Below the pieces are notes generated by a model. That model worked only from the letters and a program-made list of their open reading frames with translations. It was not told where the DNA came from and did no database searches. 7,343 nt of DNA from Caldisphaera sp046536515 (GTDB lineage Archaea > Thermoproteota > Thermoprotei_A > Sulfolobales > Acidilobaceae): NCBI RefSeq assembly GCF_046536515.1, contig NZ_JAWDMQ010000062.1:1-7343 (forward strand), given 5' to 3'. Below are positions 1-5,107 of this stretch, piece after piece (the stretch's first letter is position 1; each line of letters starts with the position of its first letter). The translations under genes and the position numbers were made by a program.

Positions 1-102
1 CAACAAGCAATTCCCTTTAGAAGTTCATTAACTTTAGGCTTAGTTATAGCGATTATAAATGTATCTTTAGCTTCTATTATGTTATTGGAAAAAAGGAAAT
101 AA
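1..102 (+). CDS. C-terminal end of a membrane protein, probably a transporter (partial)
   Basis: Frame 1 is open from the window edge to a TAA at 100-102 and gives 33 residues. About 20 of them are hydrophobic (LTLGLVIAIINVSLASIMLL), followed by a short basic tail (EKRK). This is what the last transmembrane helix and cytoplasmic tail of a polytopic membrane protein look like. A major-facilitator-type transporter is a reasonable guess, but no family motif is inside the window. The gene converges on the minus-strand gene at 122-928, with only 19 bases between the two stop codons. Those bases are AT-rich and probably hold both terminators. Confidence 0.6.
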   Translation, partial: QQAIPFRSSLTLGLVIAIINVSLASIMLLEKRK

Positions 103-121
103 TTATAACCTATTTATATTT

Positions 122-928
122 TTAAATTATTATTTCTTTTCCAACACCCGCTTCTTTAAATGCGTATGGTAAACCTTTTCTCAATAATGATATTCCATCA
201 ATACCTGTACAATGAGTCCCTGAAACAACCTTTGGGGACTTAGAATTTAAATATGAAACTATGTTATTTACTCTCTTTTCATCAAATCCCATAAAATGAA
301 GTCCACCAATTATACCCTTCAACTTATTTGTATTTGTAACTTTAAAGCCGTATTCAACTATATTTTCAACTCCTGCATGACCACAACCGGTTAAAATTAA
401 AAGGCCATCTTTATCAACTATATATAAAGCCATGTCATCAGGAATTTCATCTAATAATCCTCCTGCATGGCTTGGCCCCCAATTTCTTGGTATATATCCT
501 GAAACATATAGATTCTCTTTTAATTTATATGGTGAATCAATTAAGATTAATTCTGCACCTCTTTTTTCTAAGTCTTCTTTAGTAAAATTAACTCCGGCAT
601 TAATTTCCCCCTTCTCATCTTTTGCCTTGGCTGGAGCAAAGAGATTTTTATGAGCTATTATTTTAATTGGCTTATTTCTCATTTCTAAGAATTTAATTAG
701 TCCGCCCGTATGATCGAGATGCCTATGACTTAAAACTACATATTCAGGCTCTTTTACATCTATTTTAAGGGCTTTCATATTATTAATTAAAGCATCTCCA
801 CTTAATCCTGTATCATATAGTATCTTGTAGTCATGAATATAAGCAGAAAATCCCCATTCACTTAATAATTTATCTCTTAAAGAACTAAGTGTTGTAACAT
901 AATTATCTACTAAAATAGTTATCTTCAT
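122..928 (-). CDS. Metallo-beta-lactamase fold hydrolase, COG1237 type (MJ0301-like)
   Basis: This 268-residue protein has the metal-binding motif HRHLDH at residues 68-73 (pattern HxHxDH), followed by TGG. Further expected metal or active-site histidines lie in GCGHAG (181-186), GGLHF (208-212) and GTHCTG (237-242). This set, with the early ILYDTG strand (36-41), is typical of COG1237. That family includes proteins annotated as 7,8-dihydropterin-6-methyl-4-(beta-D-ribofuranosyl)aminobenzene-5'-phosphate synthase, linked to tetrahydromethanopterin-type cofactors. Most crenarchaeal members have no proven substrate, so the exact reaction is left open. No signal peptide is seen, so it is likely cytoplasmic. 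The ATG at 926-928 is supported by a GGTGA Shine-Dalgarno site five bases upstream. It lies 69 bases downstream of the PrpB-like gene on the same strand, with its own plausible TATA box. Confidence 0.9.
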   Translation of the reverse strand: MKITILVDNYVTTLSSLRDKLLSEWGFSAYIHDYKILYDTGLSGDALINNMKALKIDVKEPEYVVLSHRHLDHTGGLIKFLEMRNKPIKIIAHKNLFAPAKAKDEKGEINAGVNFTKEDLEKRGAELILIDSPYKLKENLYVSGYIPRNWGPSHAGGLLDEIPDDMALYIVDKDGLLILTGCGHAGVENIVEYGFKVTNTNKLKGIIGGLHFMGFDEKRVNNIVSYLNSKSPKVVSGTHCTGIDGISLLRKGLPYAFKEAGVGKEIII

Positions 929-933
929 TTAAC

Positions 934-972
934 TCACCGTTTATTATTAAACAATAAAAGATTTTATATATT
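934..972 (-). promoter_or_regulatory. Shine-Dalgarno site and TATA box for the MBL-fold gene
   Basis: On the minus strand GGTGA (complement of 934-938) sits five bases before the ATG. An AT-only stretch, reading ATATATAAAAT on the minus strand (complement of about 961-971), lies some 25 bases further upstream. That is the right distance for an archaeal TATA box with a leader of about 15 bases. The gene may also be co-transcribed from the PrpB-like gene. Confidence 0.5.
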
Positions 973-997
973 TTACATAATATATTATAAATTGATG

Positions 998-1912
998 CTA
1001 TTTATTTTTCCTTTTTATAATTTCATCCCCTTTTCTTGCAAATTCGTTATCCTTTTTTTCATATTCATAATATCCTATTAACTGATAAAATTCTTCTCTA
1101 CTCATAATTTTATCCAACATGAATTTTTGTGTCCCTTTATTTTTTATTTCAATTAAAGTATCTTTAATTGCTTTCATAGCAGCTCTAAAGGTGGTTACTG
1201 GAAAAATAACTATTTTAAAACCTGCTTCCTTAAATTCATCTGCTGTTATATAAGGGGTTTTACCGAATTCAGTCATGTTAGCTAATAATGGAGCCTTAAC
1301 TTCTTTTGCAAAAAGCTTGAATTCATCTAAGCTTGTTAAAGCCTCTGGAAATATTATATCTGCCCCTGCCTCCAAATAAAGCTTTGCTCTTTCTATTGCT
1401 GATTCTATCCCTTCAGTTGCCCTAGCATCAGTTCTTGCAACTATCAACATATCTCTTCTTGCATCATTTGCAGCAACAATTTTCTTTACCATATCTTCAG
1501 CAGAAATTGTTTTCTTACCTGATAAATGACCGCATTTTTTAGGCATGTCTTGATCTTCTATTTGTATTGCCGCCGCTCCTACCTCTTCTAGCTCCTTTAC
1601 CGTTCTGTAAACATTTAATGATTCGCCAAAACCGGTATCTGAATCAACAATTAAAGGTATGTTTATAACATTAGTTATCCTTCTCGTTGAATCATATAAT
1701 TCTGTAAAAGTTATTAAGCCCAGATCAGGCATTGCAAGAGTTCCTGTTAATGCTGCACCAGATAAATAAGCAGATTTAAATCCCATGCTTTCAACTAGAA
1801 GTGCTGATGCAGGGTCAAAGACACCAGGAGTTATTAATATATCTTCTTTTTTCAATAATTCCCTCAGCTTTTCTCCAGGACTTTCAAGCCTTTTTTTATA
1901 TAAAAACGCCAT
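998..1912 (-). CDS. prpB: Methylisocitrate lyase (PrpB-like), isocitrate lyase/PEP mutase superfamily
   Basis: This 304-residue protein is close to the usual bacterial PrpB length of about 296. The lyase signature KKCGH is at 125-129, with the catalytic cysteine at 127, followed by LSGK. The Mg-binding strand VDSDTGFG is at 89-96 (Asp90, Asp92). IQIEDQ (117-122), VARTDAR (158-164), PEA (189-191) and NMTEFG (212-217) match the remaining active-site strands of the TIM barrel. The known PrpB reaction cleaves 2-methylisocitrate to pyruvate and succinate in propionate or propionyl-CoA breakdown. KKCGH argues against PEP mutase and oxaloacetate decarboxylase relatives; isocitrate lyase side activity cannot be excluded. 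No methylcitrate synthase or dehydratase gene is in the window. The ATG at 1910-1912 is supported by GGTGA six bases upstream (complement of 1919-1923). Confidence 0.9.
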   Translation of the reverse strand: MAFLYKKRLESPGEKLRELLKKEDILITPGVFDPASALLVESMGFKSAYLSGAALTGTLAMPDLGLITFTELYDSTRRITNVINIPLIVDSDTGFGESLNVYRTVKELEEVGAAAIQIEDQDMPKKCGHLSGKKTISAEDMVKKIVAANDARRDMLIVARTDARATEGIESAIERAKLYLEAGADIIFPEALTSLDEFKLFAKEVKAPLLANMTEFGKTPYITADEFKEAGFKIVIFPVTTFRAAMKAIKDTLIEIKNKGTQKFMLDKIMSREEFYQLIGYYEYEKKDNEFARKGDEIIKRKNK

Positions 1913-1918
1913 CTAAGC

Positions 1919-2007
1919 TCACCAATTTATTAATTGAACATAAATTAATAAGCATTATTGAATAAAAATAAAGCTTAAATTTATTAAATACTCAATAATA
2001 GTGGTGA
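1919..2007. promoter_or_regulatory. Divergent promoter region between the PrpB-like gene and the micro-ORF/SPOUT pair
   Basis: The 100-base gap between divergent starts is almost pure A+T and ends on each side in a GGTGA Shine-Dalgarno site (complement of 1919-1923 on the minus strand; 2003-2007 on the plus strand). TATA-like stretches are at about 1941-1953 for the leftward gene and about 1974-1989 for the rightward pair. Several overlapping candidates exist on both strands, so exact boxes cannot be fixed by eye. Confidence 0.45.
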
Positions 2008-2012
2008 TATAA

Positions 2013-2087
2013 ATGGGAGGAAGACAAAAGACAACGCTATTTTCAACGAGCAAGAGGGAAGAAGAAAATAAAGGTAAAAAGAAGTGA
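2013..2087 (+). CDS. Micro-ORF of 24 residues, basic; N-terminus resembles archaeal ribosomal protein S25e
   Basis: ATG at 2013-2015 follows a perfect GGTGA site (2003-2007) at the same spacing as the other genes here, so ribosomes should start here. The peptide begins MGGRQKTTLFSTSKRE and ends in a lysine-rich tail (KGKKK) before TGA at 2085-2087. The MGG-x-x-K...K-R opening resembles, from memory, the N-terminus of archaeal ribosomal protein S25e (about 100-110 residues), but the rest of that protein is absent downstream. The last four bases (GTGA, 2084-2087) overlap the GTG start of the SPOUT gene, suggesting translational coupling. It could be a genuine small protein, a leader peptide or the stump of a broken S25e gene. 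Confidence 0.55.
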   Translation: MGGRQKTTLFSTSKREEENKGKKK

Positions 2088-2932
2088 GCTGTAACATTTT
2101 CCCTCCTTTGAGGAGGGGTAAAAAGTTTATTGTTTTATTACCTCCAAGTATTTTATCTGTTGAGGATAGTTTGATTGATAAAACGAGCAAAGCAGGTTTT
2201 ATTTCCAGAATTTTATCAATATTCAGAGTTGATGAGGTAATCCTATACAAGGATGAGGAGACAAGCGATTTTGATGAGAAAATGCTTAACCTGATATTAA
2301 ATTATCAAGTTATTCCTCCTCATATAAAAAAGAAGGTAATGAAGAAAAACAAGATGTTAAAATATGCAGGAATCTTGCCTCCACTAAGGTTAGTTAATCA
2401 TGATCCTCCAAAAAAAATTGAAATAGGAAAAATATTAGACGGTTATATTGAGAAGTGCGATAAAGATAATTGTATAATTTATTTAGGTATGTTAGGAAAA
2501 GGGATTTTGGATAAGAAGGAAGCCGATGATGTTAATAAAAGCAATAAAATAATTACTGTTAGAATTAAGTCAATTAATAAAAACATCTTATTGGAAAAAG
2601 CTTCATGGGAAAACTTATATACTGGATATAAGGTCTCAAAAGCAAATAGTTTAAAAGAAGAAATAAACAAGCTAAGGAATAATAAAAATCTAATAATAGG
2701 AACAAGCAAATTTGGAGATTGTTTTGATAAAAAAATTCAAGATAATCTAAAAAATGATATTGATAAAAGTAATGGAATAGTCTTAATTTTTGGTGGACCT
2801 CACGCTGAACTATATAAACAAAAAGAAAAATTTGATTATATTTTAAATACAGTCTTAAATCAAGGAACATTGACCGTTAGAACTGAAGAAGCATTAGCTG
2901 CAACGCTTTCATTGTTCAATTATTTTGTGTAA
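2084..2932 (+). CDS. SPOUT-fold RNA methyltransferase, COG2106 family (archaeal homologue of SPOUT1/C9orf114)
   Basis: This 282-residue protein follows the COG2106 pattern throughout. It has an N-terminal strand and helix (KFIVLLPPSIL, 14-24), then GFISRILSIFRVDEVILY (38-55). The loop containing PPHIKK and KYAGILPPLR (78-102) follows. A small OB-like insert (about 114-168, with EIGKILDGYI) comes next. The C-terminal trefoil-knot segment has VLIFGGPHAEL (233-243) and NTVLNQGTLTVRTEEALAATL (255-275). The knot and the NQGT...VRTEEA stretch form the S-adenosylmethionine site in SPOUT enzymes; the RNA target of this family in archaea is not settled. The GTG start overlaps the upstream micro-ORF stop. 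The first 13 residues (MSCNIFPPLRRGK) exceed what the family needs and are encoded by a hairpin, so the N-terminus is uncertain; TTG at 2108 is an alternative. Confidence 0.9.
   Translation: MSCNIFPPLRRGKKFIVLLPPSILSVEDSLIDKTSKAGFISRILSIFRVDEVILYKDEETSDFDEKMLNLILNYQVIPPHIKKKVMKKNKMLKYAGILPPLRLVNHDPPKKIEIGKILDGYIEKCDKDNCIIYLGMLGKGILDKKEADDVNKSNKIITVRIKSINKNILLEKASWENLYTGYKVSKANSLKEEINKLRNNKNLIIGTSKFGDCFDKKIQDNLKNDIDKSNGIVLIFGGPHAELYKQKEKFDYILNTVLNQGTLTVRTEEALAATLSLFNYFV
2101..2117. repeat. GC-rich hairpin inside the 5' end of the SPOUT gene
   Basis: CCCTCCT (2101-2107), loop TTG, then AGGAGGG (2111-2117): a perfect 7-bp stem with a three-base loop in an otherwise AT-rich region. It lies 14 bases after the GTG start codon and encodes FPPLRRG. 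The sequence recalls the end hairpins of IS200/IS605-type elements, such as the one at 3800-3819. It may be an inserted IS-end relic or a structure that tunes translation. Confidence 0.6.
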
Positions 2933-2935
2933 CCA

Positions 2936-2957
2936 TTGTTAACTGGGGGGTTAACAA
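2936..2957. repeat. GTTAAC palindrome, copy 1
   Basis: TTGTTAAC (2936-2943), spacer TGGGGG, then GTTAACAA (2950-2957): 8-bp perfect inverted arms starting three bases after the SPOUT stop codon. An almost identical palindrome is at 7078-7101. In RNA it would form a hairpin with a G-rich loop just behind the stop, so it could act in 3'-end formation. In DNA it could be a protein-binding site or a mobile-element end. Confidence 0.7.
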
Positions 2958-2992
2958 AATATAATATTATAGTAAATAAAATCTGCTTTAAT

Positions 2993-3011
2993 AAATATCT
3001 TTTAGATATTT
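2993..3011 (+). terminator. AT-rich hairpin followed by T-rich DNA, possible terminator of the SPOUT gene
   Basis: AAATATCT (2993-3000), loop TTT, AGATATTT (3004-3011) is a perfect 8-bp stem. T-rich sequence (TTTTACTTATACTTT) follows. Archaeal termination mainly needs T-runs, so the hairpin may be incidental. Confidence 0.35.
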
Positions 3012-3051
3012 TACTTATACTTTAAAATTTATCTAAACTTAAATATGTGAA

Positions 3052-3363
3052 CTACCCCGCCCTCACGGACAGGGCATCCTCACCTCGCGGTGAGGATTTC
3101 CTGCTTCTTCTAGAAAACTTACTATACACCCCCTCTGAGAAGGGAATGTATAGCAGAGGTTTCCTGTCCACAGCTTGGGTGTCCTTAGGTGTTATCTTTT
3201 TCCCTTCTTTCCTAGCGTTATTCACTGCATCCAACAAAGCATTGTACACTTTAACCTCAACCTGCATTATTTTGAGGAGTTTTTCCTCTACTTCCCTAGT
3301 TGGGTAAATTCTGTACTTGAATGATAGCTGGATCTTGTTATTCTTTTTCCTGGCTCTCCACAT
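3052..3363 (-). pseudogene. tnpB: TnpB (RNA-guided nuclease of IS605-type elements), internally deleted remnant
   Basis: The frame is open for 103 residues. Residues 1 to about 83 match a TnpB N-terminus, with the early strand IQLSFKYRIYPTREVEEKL (11-29) and a helical segment KVYNALLDAVNNARKEGK (38-55). After GVYSKF the frame joins directly to a short tail (SSPRGEDALSVRAG) encoded by the right-end hairpins, which is how TnpB genes of this type usually end. A full TnpB has about 370-420 residues, so roughly three quarters is missing. The loss includes all RuvC catalytic acidic residues and the zinc ribbon. The deletion happens to keep the frame. The product cannot be an active nuclease; whether it is made or has any role is unknown. 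Confidence 0.85.
3059..3097 (-). repeat. Right-end double hairpin of the IS200/IS605 element
   Basis: There are two adjacent stem-loops: GCCCT/AGGGC (3059-3063 with 3071-3075, seven-base loop) and a perfect 9-bp stem ATCCTCACC/GGTGAGGAT (3076-3084 with 3089-3097, loop TCGC). Such structures are recognised by TnpA at the right end. In intact elements they also form the 3' part of the guide (omega) RNA bound by TnpB. They remain perfect although both proteins are broken. Confidence 0.8.
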
Positions 3364-3745
3364 ATTTTTTCAATACCTCCAGTGTTACTTGTCCACTTGT
3401 TGCTAAGAAGTAGGAAGGCGACCAGAAGTGTCCTTTCCATAGTTTTTCCTTTACTTGAGGAAATTTTCTCTGTATTTTCCTAACGTGATTGTCTTGATCG
3501 CGTTTATGTATCTGGGTATATTCAAGGTTGGTTTCGCCTTGAATGACATGTGGAAGTGATCTTTATCTACTCCTATGTCTATGACTTCAACCTCCCTAAG
3601 AACGCAGTATTTCCATTCGTTCAGATGGTCGCTCTCCAGCTTAATCGTCCTTTTCAGCGTCTTCAACACACTTGACCGCCTTCTCGTATTTATGAGACCT
3701 ATGACCGTAAACTGAATGCGATCCTCTGTCCAATCTGTACTGCAT
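3338..3745 (-). pseudogene. tnpA: TnpA, IS200/IS605-type Y1 (HUH) transposase, frameshifted
   Basis: The N-terminus MQYRLDRGSHSVY starts at the ATG 3743-3745, but that frame stops after 34 residues. A second frame (about 3484-3700) carries the HUH motif in DKDHFHMSFKAKPTLNIPRY. A third frame (about 3480 down to TAA at 3338-3340) carries RKIQRKFPQVKEKLWKGHFW, then SPSYFLATSGQVTLEVLKKY, VESQ. In that last part Tyr of KKYVESQ, with Gln four residues later, matches the catalytic Tyr/Gln pair of this family. At least two frameshifts are therefore needed. The one near 3479-3483 looks like a single-base loss, and the one near 3690-3710 accompanies a poorly matching stretch. All catalytic parts survive in pieces, so inactivation seems fairly recent. 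Confidence 0.85.
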
Positions 3746-3767
3746 AGTTATATCTATTTTTTAATAA

Positions 3768-3777
3768 CTATAAAAGG
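3768..3777 (-). promoter_or_regulatory. TATA box of tnpA
   Basis: The minus strand reads CCTTTTATAG (complement of 3768-3777), a good archaeal BRE/TATA match centred about 26 bases before the tnpA ATG at 3745. This predicts a leaderless transcript. Confidence 0.55.
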
Positions 3778-3799
3778 TTTCTGTAAGGAGGCTATCCAT

Positions 3800-3819
3800 C
3801 CCCCACCTTACGGAGGGGG
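3800..3819. repeat. Left-end hairpin of the IS200/IS605 element
   Basis: CCCCC, A, CC (3800-3807), loop TTAC, GG, A, GGGGG (3812-3819): a 5+2 bp stem with one A/A mismatch, upstream of tnpA. This position and shape fit the subterminal left-end structure recognised by TnpA. Confidence 0.7.
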
Positions 3820-3835
3820 ACTTCCGCCCCCTTAA

Positions 3836-4088
3836 CCCCCAGAAAGTTAAAAATAGGGTTTATTCACTCATTAACTTCTCATCATTAAAGCAATTTCATA
3901 GTTTTCAATTATTTCCAGTTATTGACAATATTTGGTATTTTAATAGGTTTATTCCCAATAACATGTGCTTTTTTATTTAATAATATATAAGTTTTATTTT
4001 GCTTTAGAAATTTATTTAGGCATAAGAAACAATAATTAAGTATGATAGCAATTAACAAGAAATAGAAAAAGAGGCGTTTAATAGATTT
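3836..4088. other. AT-rich noncoding stretch, nothing recognised
   Basis: No frame of useful length, no RNA-like GC-rich structure and no clear repeat is visible between the left end of the insertion element and the end of the phosphoesterase gene. It may contain worn-out coding DNA beyond recognition. Confidence 0.4.
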
Positions 4089-4096
4089 AAAAAAAA
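4089..4096 (-). terminator. T8 tract directly behind the metallophosphoesterase gene
   Basis: Eight A residues at 4089-4096 give a run of eight T on the minus strand, starting immediately after the TAA stop (complement of 4097-4099). T-runs are the main archaeal transcription termination signal. Confidence 0.5.
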
Positions 4097-4807
4097 TTAA
4101 AATTTAAAAGATAGTATTTCTTCAAAATTTATTTTATTGTCATAATAAACCTTAACCTCAAAATTTTCAGTATCTATTAATGCAAAATGCTTACAGCTCT
4201 GAGAACTATCTACTCTTAAATACTTAGTACCGCTTGAAAACTCATAAAAAGAATAACAGGGTTTCATGTGCCCGTTTAGATAAAGCCTTGGCCTTAATTC
4301 CATAATAAAATCCAAGATGGCTTGGTTATATATATCATTTACCATTCCCTGATAAACTTCTGGTAAATAAGGTGGTTGATGCGATATAAATATATCTAGC
4401 TTATTTGCATGTTTTTTAATTTTTTGATTAATTTCTTTCAAGTAACTTTTAATGATATTTTTCTCATCATCATATTTTCCTAAAAATGGCATTTTATCTT
4501 TAAGCAACCCATTAATGCCAGAAATGGTAATATTGTCTAACTTAATCACTTTTCCATCTTTTATTGAATAATCTTTAATAATATTAAAGTTTTCATGATT
4601 ACCATAAATTGTTATGAGCTTTACTTTACTGCTAATTATCGAGAAATCGTTTGGGGTTACATCTTTGTCCCAATCACCTGCTGATAATAAAACATTAGGT
4701 TTTATCTCATCGATTAATCCATTTAACCATATCATTGCATAAGACTCGTCAGTGCCTTTATAGCCCTTCAAATTCATATGGATGTCACTTACAAATAATA
4801 AACGCAA
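4097..4807 (-). CDS. Calcineurin-like metallophosphoesterase
   Basis: With the start at TTG 4805-4807 the protein has 236 residues and begins MRLLFVSDIH. The metallophosphoesterase blocks are in order: DIH (Asp8, His10), GDW (Asp45), GNHE (Asn70, His71), SHQPP (His143) and GHMKP (His180). In the usual last block GHxH the final histidine binds metal; here that position is Lys182. The family hydrolyses phosphomonoesters or diesters with two metal ions; the substrate is not predictable. The inner TTG is chosen because GGGAG lies five bases before it on the minus strand. An in-frame TTG at 4819 would add four residues (MGVD...) but lacks such a site, and no ATG is available before an upstream stop. 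It has its own TATA box and no operon partner. Confidence 0.85.
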   Translation of the reverse strand: MRLLFVSDIHMNLKGYKGTDESYAMIWLNGLIDEIKPNVLLSAGDWDKDVTPNDFSIISSKVKLITIYGNHENFNIIKDYSIKDGKVIKLDNITISGINGLLKDKMPFLGKYDDEKNIIKSYLKEINQKIKKHANKLDIFISHQPPYLPEVYQGMVNDIYNQAILDFIMELRPRLYLNGHMKPCYSFYEFSSGTKYLRVDSSQSCKHFALIDTENFEVKVYYDNKINFEEILSFKF

Positions 4808-4848
4808 ATCGACTCCCAAAATTATTAAAATTAATTAAGTTATTAAAC

Positions 4849-4860
4849 TATATATATATA
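4849..4860 (-). promoter_or_regulatory. TATA box of the metallophosphoesterase gene
   Basis: An uninterrupted TA repeat (4850-4860) reads TATATATATATAG on the minus strand. It predicts transcription starting near 4825-4830, leaving a leader just long enough for the GGGAG site before TTG 4807. Confidence 0.5.
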
Positions 4861-4996
4861 AAAATAGCAATAGAAGTTACGCAACGGAAAAACACTTTGT
4901 CAATTATAATATTACTTTTAAGCAACTTATCCAATTTATATACAAACCTTTCTATTTGAAAACATGAAATTTTATTAGTAAAGTCAGATCCATAAT

Positions 4997-5005
4997 CTAT
5001 AAATA
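4997..5005 (+). promoter_or_regulatory. TATA box of the short-chain dehydrogenase transcript
   Basis: CTATAAATA at 4997-5005 is the best TATA match upstream of the dehydrogenase. The usual 25-27 base offset places the transcript start near 5026-5031, exactly where the structured GC-rich leader begins. Confidence 0.55.
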
Positions 5006-5030
5006 AATCTGTTAACATCTAGAATAAAAA

Positions 5031-5101
5031 TGGGGTATGATTAGGAATCCGGGACCTGAACCCGAAAGGGTAATGTAGGGCAACGCTGCATGACCCCGGT
5101 G
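5031..5101 (+). promoter_or_regulatory. Structured GC-rich 5' leader, candidate riboswitch controlling the dehydrogenase
   Basis: This 71-base block is far richer in G+C than its surroundings, has no coding role and ends in the Shine-Dalgarno site GGTG (5098-5101) of the gene at 5108. Stem A: GGGGTATG (5032-5039) pairs with CAT-(G)-ACCCC (5089-5097), 8 bp with one bulged G, closing the block. Inside is a GNRA-capped hairpin ACCC-GAAA-GGGT (5060-5071). It can extend through a GA/AATGT internal loop to CCT/AGG (5055-5057 with 5077-5079). Stem B: CCGGG (5049-5053) can instead pair with CCCGG (5095-5099), which destroys stem A and buries the first two G of the ribosome site. Two exclusive folds with opposite effects on the ribosome site suggest a translational switch. 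I recognise no known riboswitch family. An RNA-binding protein or temperature could be the trigger instead of a ligand. Confidence 0.6.
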
Positions 5102-5107
5102 TTAGAT

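Larger units (their letters stand above)
3045..3835 (-). mobile_element. Decayed and internally deleted IS200/IS605-family element (tnpA-tnpB type)
   Basis: The segment reads right to left. It has a left-end hairpin (3800-3819), frameshifted tnpA (3338-3745), a tnpB reduced to its start and tail (3052-3363) and two right-end hairpins (3059-3097). Base composition is visibly richer in G+C than both flanks, as expected for acquired DNA. tnpA and tnpB overlap by 26 bases, the usual arrangement. An intact element of this type would be nearly 2 kb; the loss is inside tnpB. Exact ends cannot be set by eye because this family makes no target duplication or terminal inverted repeats; the limits given are outer estimates. 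With both genes broken it cannot move by itself, but the terminal hairpins could still be recognised by a related transposase in trans. Confidence 0.85.

Noticed and set aside
2479..2870. Minus-strand open frames under the SPOUT gene
   Set aside because: They are hydrophobic antisense shadows of a lysine-rich, AT-rich gene, without ribosome sites.
3047..3307. Plus-strand open frame over the insertion element
   Set aside because: It is antisense to tnpB, and its start lies in the right-end hairpin region.
5049..5100. Resemblance to the TPP riboswitch 3' half (CCTGA...TAATG...TAGGG)
   Set aside because: The order of helices does not fit: AATG follows the closing strand of the inner hairpin instead of lying in its loop, and there is no TGAGA motif. 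The downstream gene is not a thiamine gene.
5031..5100. Fluoride (crcB) riboswitch, tRNA or C/D or H/ACA guide RNA
   Set aside because: The fluoride motif core is not matched at the 5' end, no cloverleaf forms, no C/D box pair or terminal ACA box is present, and the block runs straight into a ribosome site.
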